Shown: piece after piece, positions 5,673-10,749 of the stretch
Numbering within the stretch: the stretch's first letter is position 1
How the letters are laid out: each line of letters starts with the position of its first letter
Assembly: GCA_041486115.1 (NCBI GenBank)
Contig: JBGPKT010000076.1
Coordinates: 1 to 10,749, forward strand
Source of the DNA: JACQBY01 sp041486115
Lineage (GTDB): Bacteria; Nitrospirota; Nitrospiria; JACQBW01
Direction of reading: 5' to 3'
DNA: 10,749 bases
Program-made: the position numbers and the translations under genes
The notes under the pieces: generated by a model
Told to the model about the DNA's origin: nothing
What the model saw: only the letters and a program-made list of their open reading frames with translations
Databases searched by the model: none

Positions 5673-7205
5673 ATGATTTCTAAAGTGATGAGCAGCGCGG
5701 TTTTTGGGCTCGACGCCTTTTTGGTCGACGTCGAGGTCGATTTATCTCAGGGCCTTCCCAATTTCTCAATCGTCGGCCTCCCGGATGCCGCAGTCAAAGA
5801 AAGCAAGGACCGTGTCCGGGCCGCACTCAAGAATACCGGTTTTAATTTCCCCGTTAAAAAAATCACGATCAACCTTGCCCCGGCCGACCTTAAAAAGGAG
5901 GGATCGGCTTTCGACCTCCCGATTGCCGTCGGAGTTTTAATCAGCGACGGCCTGATTCCGCAATCGGCTGTTTCGGATTACCTCCTGATCGGAGAAGTCT
6001 CGCTGGACGGGAGAATTCGACCGGTCCGAGGAGCTCTCTCCATCGCCATTCTGGCACGGGAGGCAAAATTCAAAGGGTTGATCCTTCCGTCAGATAATGC
6101 AAAAGAAGCGGCCGTGGTTTCAGGTATCGATGTCTACGGCGTCCACACGATCCCCGAAGTCGTCGAGTTTCTCCTGGAAAACCAAAAGTTAAATCCACTG
6201 CAAACCGATATCGGATCTTTATTTTCAGAGCCACCGGGTTATGCCGAAGATTTTATCGATGTGAAGGGACAGGAATCAGCCAAACGGGCCCTGGAAATCG
6301 CCGCGGCCGGCGCTCATAACGTTTTAATGGTTGGCCCTCCCGGATCGGGAAAGACCATGCTGGCCAAAAGGATCCCGGGGATTCTCCCGGCTCTTCATTT
6401 TGAAGAGGCCCTCGAAACGACCCGGATTCACAGCATCGCCGGCCTGATTCAGCAAAACCAGCCTCTGATTACTCACCGGCCGTTCCGCTCCCCCCACCAC
6501 ACTATTTCAGACGCGGGACTGATCGGCGGGGGACAGGTCCCGCGGCCGGGTGAGGTCAGCCTTGCCAACAATGGCGTCTTGTTCCTGGACGAACTGCCGG
6601 AGTTTAAACGGAATGTGCTGGAGGTCCTGCGCCAGCCCCTGGAAGAAGGGAAGGTGGTGATTTCCCGCGCCATGGCCTCTCTGGCTTACCCGGCCCGCTT
6701 CATGCTGATTGCCGCCATGAACCCCTGCCAGTGCGGCCATCTGGGAGACCGGCACCACCCCTGTATCTGCACTCCCCCGCAGGTTCAGCGATATCGGACC
6801 CGTGTGTCGGGCCCTCTTCTCGACCGGATCGATATTCATATTGAGGTCCCCGCCGTCAAGTTTAAGGACTTATCAAATGACCGGGCGAAAGAAAGCTCAA
6901 AAGAGATGAGGTCGAGGATCGAGGCGGCGAGGGCTTTTCAAAAAGAGCGGTATCAGAAAGAAGGCGTTTTTTGCAATGCCCGGCTTAAGCAAAAACATTT
7001 CAAAAAATATTGCGAACTCGACTCTCCCTCCCGCCAGCTCCTTGAAACCGCCATGGACAAGCTCGGATTATCCGCAAGGGCCTATAACCGGATTTTAAAG
7101 GTTTCCCGGACGATCGCCGATCTGGAAAAAAGTGAAAAAATCCTGCCGCATCACCTGTCAGAGGCAATCGGATACCGGAACCTGGACCGGCGCAACCAGC
7201 TCTGA
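5673..7205 (+). CDS. yifB: YifB/ComM family Mg-chelatase-like AAA+ ATPase
   Basis: The 510-residue protein matches the family's usual length. It has an N-terminal ChlI/Lon-protease-like domain (SSAVFGLDAFLVDVEVDLS, then LPNFSIVGLPDAAVKESKDRV), a central AAA+ domain with Walker A GPPGSGKT (221-228) and Walker B VLFLDE (302-307), a NPCQCG...CIC cysteine cluster (C352, C354, C364, C366), an arginine in GPLLDRID (R385), and a C-terminal Mg_chelatase_C domain (LSARAYNRILKVSRTIADLE). In Haemophilus and Vibrio, ComM is a branch-migration helicase that helps integrate transforming DNA; the same role here is inferred from the family. The frame is open back to a TTG at 5619, but family members start M-(I/L)-x-(K/R)-V-x-S, matching ATG 5673, and the promoter lies between. 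ATG 5670, directly before it, is an equally possible start. It converges on the sdh operon with only 16 bases between stops. Confidence 0.95.
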   Translation: MISKVMSSAVFGLDAFLVDVEVDLSQGLPNFSIVGLPDAAVKESKDRVRAALKNTGFNFPVKKITINLAPADLKKEGSAFDLPIAVGVLISDGLIPQSAVSDYLLIGEVSLDGRIRPVRGALSIAILAREAKFKGLILPSDNAKEAAVVSGIDVYGVHTIPEVVEFLLENQKLNPLQTDIGSLFSEPPGYAEDFIDVKGQESAKRALEIAAAGAHNVLMVGPPGSGKTMLAKRIPGILPALHFEEALETTRIHSIAGLIQQNQPLITHRPFRSPHHTISDAGLIGGGQVPRPGEVSLANNGVLFLDELPEFKRNVLEVLRQPLEEGKVVISRAMASLAYPARFMLIAAMNPCQCGHLGDRHHPCICTPPQVQRYRTRVSGPLLDRIDIHIEVPAVKFKDLSNDRAKESSKEMRSRIEAARAFQKERYQKEGVFCNARLKQKHFKKYCELDSPSRQLLETAMDKLGLSARAYNRILKVSRTIADLEKSEKILPHHLSEAIGYRNLDRRNQL

Positions 7206-7221
7206 TAGCAAGCCGGCAGTG

Positions 7222-8094
7222 TTATTGGAGTCTGGAGACGAGGGAGTCGAGAGAAATAAAGTGGCGCATCAACTGCATCTGAAATGGCGTAAATCCCATC
7301 GCAAGGCCGACTAGCTGAGGAAGATGGAGAACCGGCATTTCAAACGATGTTTCGAGCTGTTTTTCCGCCCTTCCCTGCTGGAGGTCGAGGTTCATATTGC
7401 ACAGAGGGCAAGGGGTGACCATCGCATCCGCATGCGCTGATTTTGCTTCTTCCAGCCGTTTTCCCGTCATTGCCAGGCCGAGGACCGGGTTTTCGAGGAT
7501 CACGGGGAATCCGCAGCATTTATTCTTTCCTTCATAATCGACTGGCTGTCCCCCCAGGGTTTCTATCACGGTTTCTAAAGAGGTCGGGTCGTTGGGGTCG
7601 TCAAAACCAAGGGCGCTGGAAGGCCTTAAGATGTAACAGCCGTAGAAAGGGGCAATATGAAGGTTCCGGAGCGGTGTTGTGACATATGTTTTTAATCGCT
7701 CCATGCCGATATCCTCTAAAAGAATCCAGAGAAAATGCTTGATTTTAACCTTGCCGCTGTAATGGAGCCCCTCTTTTTCCAGATAAACGTTGACCCTTTT
7801 TAGAAGTTCCGGATCTTCCCTGAGCTGTTTGCAGGCCGTTGCCATCACCCCCTGGCAAGTCCCGCAAATCGTCATGAGGTCCAGGCCTTCGGCTTCTGCC
7901 AGGGCAAAAGTCCGGGCGTTAAGCGCCAGCGCCAGTTCGGGATCGGCTTCGGTCACCACGCCGGCGCCGCAACAGGAGGCAGAGGTTAATTCGACCAGTT
8001 CGAGGCCTAACTTTTGGGCCACCAGCTGCGTGGAGATATAGAGTTCCGGGCAGGCCCCTTTGGCGGCGCAACCGGTGTAGAAAGCAAATTTCAT
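7222..8094 (-). CDS. CCG-domain subunit of complex II (HdrB / MfrE / type-E SdhE-like)
   Basis: The 290-residue protein has two CCG domains, the cysteine-rich fold that in heterodisulfide reductase HdrB binds non-cubane [4Fe-4S] clusters. Domain 1 has C9, C41-C42-G43, C77 and C80; domain 2 has C153, C193-C194-G195, C229 and C232, so both ligand sets are complete. The C-terminal QLVGLAMGFTPFQMQLMRHF resembles the conserved end of HdrB. In type-E complex II (for example Wolinella MfrABE and archaeal SdhABEF) such a subunit replaces the SdhC/SdhD membrane anchors and links the iron-sulfur subunit to the quinone site. No transmembrane helix is obvious here, so attachment would be peripheral. The ATG overlaps the sdhB stop as TAATG, and GGGGG five bases upstream is its ribosome binding site. 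The symbol sdhE is avoided because it also names an unrelated FAD assembly factor. Confidence 0.9.
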   Translation of the reverse strand: MKFAFYTGCAAKGACPELYISTQLVAQKLGLELVELTSASCCGAGVVTEADPELALALNARTFALAEAEGLDLMTICGTCQGVMATACKQLREDPELLKRVNVYLEKEGLHYSGKVKIKHFLWILLEDIGMERLKTYVTTPLRNLHIAPFYGCYILRPSSALGFDDPNDPTSLETVIETLGGQPVDYEGKNKCCGFPVILENPVLGLAMTGKRLEEAKSAHADAMVTPCPLCNMNLDLQQGRAEKQLETSFEMPVLHLPQLVGLAMGFTPFQMQLMRHFISLDSLVSRLQ

Positions 8095-9047
8095 TAAAAC
8101 CCCCGCGCTCTGAATATTTTGCGAATAAATCTGATCCCTTTAATCGGCCTGTGCCAGGGAAAAGGAAGCTTCCCGTTTAAGAACATTTTAATGGCTACCG
8201 GAAGAGCCTGCCATAAATACCACGGAGATTTCCAGAGCATTTTTAACGGCTGCATTCCTTCATTGAGCCGGCCTTCTTTTTTTACAATGTCGACAAAGGC
8301 CGTGATATGTCTTCCCGCCGGGGAGTTGCCCATGCCAGCTGCGATAGCCTCCCGTCTTAACCGGATAATCGCCTCCATCGGCTTTACCTCTTTAGGACAG
8401 ACCTCCACGCAGTAGTTGCACCTCACGCAGTCCCATATCCCGTCGGGCTGAGTCAGTTCCGCGAGCCTCTCTATTCTGTTCTGCGCCGGCTCCCGGGGGT
8501 CTGCCACAAACCGGTACGCTTTAGCCAGCGCGGCAGGGCCGGTAAAGCTTTCTGAAACCTCCAGGCTGTTGCATGCCGAAACGCACGCGCCGCACATGAT
8601 GCAGGCATCGACTTGATGAAAATGATCAAAAGCTTCTTTTGAAAAAACCGGTCTTGCAGCCGGGTTCTCAGAATTTCCACCGGAGTGGAGCCATGGCGTT
8701 ACCTCTCTGACTTTCTCCCAGAACGGCCCCATATTCACAACCAGGTCTTTAATGACAGGGACATTTGACAGGGGTTCTATCCGGAGTGCGTTAAAGCGTT
8801 CAAGTTCCTCCCTGACCGACGTCTGACAGGCCAGTTTTTCGCTTCCGTTGATCCGCATGGCGCAGGAACCGCAAATCGCGCTTCTGCATGAATAACGGAA
8901 AGCCAGGCTTCCCTCTTCTTCTTCCTTAAGCTGGATCAGGGTTTCAAGCACCGTGGCGTCCGAGCGGATATCAAGGTAGTAATCCCTTAAGCGGGATTCC
9001 TTCTCCTTCTCCGGCTCAAACCTCTTGACGCTAAATTGAATCCGCAT
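8094..9047 (-). CDS. sdhB: succinate dehydrogenase/fumarate reductase iron-sulfur subunit
   Basis: The 317-residue protein passes electrons between the flavin of SdhA and the quinone side. A [2Fe-2S] ferredoxin domain has C54, C59, C62 and C74. Next comes C149-x2-C152-x2-C155-x3-C159 for the [4Fe-4S] cluster. The third motif is C207-x2-C210-x2-C213-x3-C217, where classical SdhB has C-x5-C-x3-C and a non-cysteine at the second position. The extra C210 predicts a second [4Fe-4S] cluster instead of [3Fe-4S], as reported for archaeal-type enzymes and for an engineered E. coli FrdB with Cys at the equivalent position. The protein is about 75 residues longer than classical SdhB. The extra C-terminal tail is rich in tryptophan and basic residues and may touch the membrane or the CCG subunit. 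It overlaps neighbours on both sides by one base (TAATG). Confidence 0.94.
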   Translation of the reverse strand: MRIQFSVKRFEPEKEKESRLRDYYLDIRSDATVLETLIQLKEEEEGSLAFRYSCRSAICGSCAMRINGSEKLACQTSVREELERFNALRIEPLSNVPVIKDLVVNMGPFWEKVREVTPWLHSGGNSENPAARPVFSKEAFDHFHQVDACIMCGACVSACNSLEVSESFTGPAALAKAYRFVADPREPAQNRIERLAELTQPDGIWDCVRCNYCVEVCPKEVKPMEAIIRLRREAIAAGMGNSPAGRHITAFVDIVKKEGRLNEGMQPLKMLWKSPWYLWQALPVAIKMFLNGKLPFPWHRPIKGIRFIRKIFRARGF

Positions 9048-10714
9048 TAATACGTTCTCTCTTTCGGAGGGTACCGGGTAATGTTCACCGGCGCATATTC
9101 CAGGCGCGACCCCTCTTCGCGATAATAAGCCAGCGTATGTTTAAGCCACAGTTCGTCGTTTCTCTTCGGAAAATCTTTCCGAAAATGGGCTCCTCTCGAT
9201 TCTTCTCTGGCAAAAGCCCCTTTGACAATCACCTCGGCCAAATCGAGAAGAGAACCGAGCTCAAGAGCCGCGATCAGTTCCGTATTAAACACCATTCCCT
9301 TATCCTGAAGAACAATGTCCTGATAACGGGCTTTTAACTGCTGTATTCCTTTTTCAGCTTCCAGAAGATTTTCACGGGTTCTAAACACCCCGGCCCCTTT
9401 TGCCATAATATTTCCCAGATCGGTCTTGATCGGCCATATCTTTTCCCCGTCTTTCCTTGCCGAAAATCTGGCCAGGCGCTGTCTTTCCCTGTCGTAAAAC
9501 TGGACCGAGGGAGGAGGCGGGGTTGTTTTTTTTATATACTCGGAGGCGCGAAGACCGCTCCGCCGTCCAAAAATAAGAGTATCGAGCAGGGAATTTCCTC
9601 CCAAACGGTTTCCCCCATGCACGCTGACGCAGGCAGATTCTCCGGCGGCGTAAAGCCCCTCGACAGCCGTTTCTCCCCAGATATTGGTTTTAACTCCCCC
9701 CATCGAATAATGCGCTCCCGGGCGGACCGGAATCGGCGCTTCAATCGGATCGACACCCGCAAAATGGATAGACAAACTTCTGATTTGAGGGAGTCGTTCC
9801 AGAATCTTTTCTCTCCCCAGATGGCGCAGGTCCAAAAGGACGCACCCTTCGACGTCTCGGCCCGCTTCGATTTCTTCCCCCTCGGCCCGGGACACCACAT
9901 CCCGGCTTGCGAGGTCCAGCGCATGCGGAGCATATTTGGACATGAACCGCTCTCCAAGGGAATTGATCAGAACCCCCCCTTCGCCTCTCGCCCCCTCCGA
10001 TATGAGGATACCACTTTTTTTGAGAGTTGTCGGATGAAACTGGACGAATTCCATGTCCATAAGAGGAACCCCCGATCGGTAAGCCAGGCTCATTCCGTCT
10101 CCGGTGTTAATAACCGCATTCGTACTGGTTGAAAAAACCCTCCCGTACCCTCCGGTCGCCAGAATCACCGCTTTTGCGCTGATCATCTCCAGTTCTCCGG
10201 TCAGGATATTCAGGGCAAGGACGCCGCGGCAGATCCCTGCTTCGACGATCAGGGAGGTGACATACCACTCTTCGAGCACCCGGCTCTTCTTTTTCAGGAT
10301 CTGTTCGTAGAGGGCATGGAGAAGCGCATGGCCCGTCCGGTCCTGCGCATAGGCGGTACGGGGGAATCCCGCTCCGCCAAAAGGCCTCTGGGCAATTCCT
10401 CCGGTCTCATCACGACTGAAGATAACCCCCAGCCGTTCCATTTCAAGAATTTCTCCGGGAGCCTCCCGGCACATGGTTTCAATCGCGTCCTGGTCCCCCA
10501 GGTAGTCGCTCCCTTTTATCGTATCAAACGCGTGGTTTTCCCAGGAGTCGTTCGGATTTAATGCCCCGTTGATCCCCCCCTGAGCGGCCACCGAATGGCT
10601 TCTCACCGGATGGACCTTGGAGATCAGCGCCGCTTTCAGCTCCGGATCGGCCGCCATAGCGGCCCGCATTCCCGCCAGACCGGCTCCGACAATAATCAGA
10701 TCAAAATTCAGCAT
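9047..10714 (-). CDS. sdhA: succinate dehydrogenase/fumarate reductase flavoprotein subunit
   Basis: The 555-residue catalytic subunit interconverts succinate and fumarate. The N-terminal FAD fold has GAGLAG (residues 10-15), and H40 in RSHSVAAQGG is the expected site of covalent flavin attachment. Substrate-site residues are recognisable: H227 in QFHPTTL, the EGARGEGG loop, R271 in SRDVVSRA, H335 in HYSMGGV and R370 in HGGNRLGGNSL. The C-terminal LKHTLAYYREEG is also typical. There is no twin-arginine signal as in Wolinella MfrA, so the enzyme should face the cytoplasm. It is first in the operon sdhA-sdhB-CCG subunit, and no membrane anchor gene occurs within the window. The frame is open to a TTG at 10726, but GGGAG (10724-10720) sits five bases before ATG 10714 and overlaps that TTG, so the ATG is chosen. 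Direction in the cell (oxidative TCA, reductive TCA or fumarate respiration) cannot be read from sequence. Confidence 0.96.
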   Translation of the reverse strand: MLNFDLIIVGAGLAGMRAAMAADPELKAALISKVHPVRSHSVAAQGGINGALNPNDSWENHAFDTIKGSDYLGDQDAIETMCREAPGEILEMERLGVIFSRDETGGIAQRPFGGAGFPRTAYAQDRTGHALLHALYEQILKKKSRVLEEWYVTSLIVEAGICRGVLALNILTGELEMISAKAVILATGGYGRVFSTSTNAVINTGDGMSLAYRSGVPLMDMEFVQFHPTTLKKSGILISEGARGEGGVLINSLGERFMSKYAPHALDLASRDVVSRAEGEEIEAGRDVEGCVLLDLRHLGREKILERLPQIRSLSIHFAGVDPIEAPIPVRPGAHYSMGGVKTNIWGETAVEGLYAAGESACVSVHGGNRLGGNSLLDTLIFGRRSGLRASEYIKKTTPPPPSVQFYDRERQRLARFSARKDGEKIWPIKTDLGNIMAKGAGVFRTRENLLEAEKGIQQLKARYQDIVLQDKGMVFNTELIAALELGSLLDLAEVIVKGAFAREESRGAHFRKDFPKRNDELWLKHTLAYYREEGSRLEYAPVNITRYPPKERTY

Positions 10715-10724
10715 GGTCTCTCCC
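10715..10724 (-). promoter_or_regulatory. ribosome binding site deciding the sdhA start
   Basis: On the minus strand GGGAG (10724-10720) is followed by AGACC and then ATG at 10714, an ideal five-base spacing. The alternative in-frame TTG (10726-10724) would overlap this element. Only 25 further bases remain before the window edge, so the operon promoter or an upstream gene lies outside. Confidence 0.75.
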
Positions 10725-10749
10725 AAAAAGAGGCTTTTGAGTTCATTCC

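Noticed and set aside
7206..7221. A shared terminator between the convergent yifB and sdh operons
   Set aside because: The gap is only 16 bases. It contains a short GCCGGC palindrome but no stem with a T-run on either strand.
9617..10132. A 171-codon plus-strand frame opposite sdhA
   Set aside because: The minus strand holds the well-conserved flavoprotein, and the antisense frame shows no domain or ribosome binding site.
10715..10726. A four-residue N-terminal extension of SdhA from the TTG at 10726
   Set aside because: The GGGAG ribosome binding site for ATG 10714 overlaps this TTG, and no binding site precedes the TTG at proper spacing.

Overview
The window looks like chromosome from a respiring, probably Gram-negative bacterium. 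A membrane-anchored five-heme cytochrome c and a complex II whose third subunit carries CCG cysteine domains instead of the usual SdhC/SdhD anchors point to a lineage such as Nitrospirota or a deep deltaproteobacterial relative. That placement is inference; no marker gene here settles it. I see no transposase, phage, CRISPR, tRNA or rRNA genes.

Layout. Positions 1-135 hold two exact copies of a 49-base hairpin-bearing repeat, the second ending one base short of a stop codon. Positions 136-2278 (minus strand) carry nfo (endonuclease IV) followed by the pentaheme cytochrome, probably one transcript. Positions 2393-2764 (plus) encode a small four-helix membrane protein of the YvlD / 'phage holin 4' family, followed by a strong terminator-like hairpin. 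Positions 2858-3220 (minus) encode a single-domain PilZ protein. The 466-base gap upstream of it is not empty: on the minus strand it holds a well-formed GEMM-I cyclic-di-GMP riboswitch aptamer (about 3427-3336), a downstream terminator-like stem that competes with the aptamer, and a plausible sigma-70 promoter. A divergent promoter drives a membrane-bound hybrid histidine kinase (3690-5594, plus). Next comes a YifB/ComM-family ATPase (5673-7205, plus), converging on a three-gene minus-strand operon, sdhA-sdhB-CCG subunit (10714 down to 7222), whose two junctions both overlap as TAATG.

How the genes work together. The PilZ gene appears to be a cyclic-di-GMP receptor whose own mRNA senses cyclic-di-GMP, making a two-level circuit with an RNA sensor in front of a protein sensor. 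The competing folds suggest that ligand switches the gene on. The sdh operon encodes a type-E / MfrABE-like succinate:quinone oxidoreductase. Its iron-sulfur subunit has a fourth cysteine in the third cluster motif, predicting [4Fe-4S] where classical complex II has [3Fe-4S]. With the periplasmic cytochrome this suggests a quinone-based respiratory chain.

Several starts were moved from the longest open frame on the basis of ribosome binding sites, promoters or family alignment: yifB (5673, not the TTG at 5619), sdhA (10714, not the TTG at 10726) and pilZ (3220, not the GTG at 3223).
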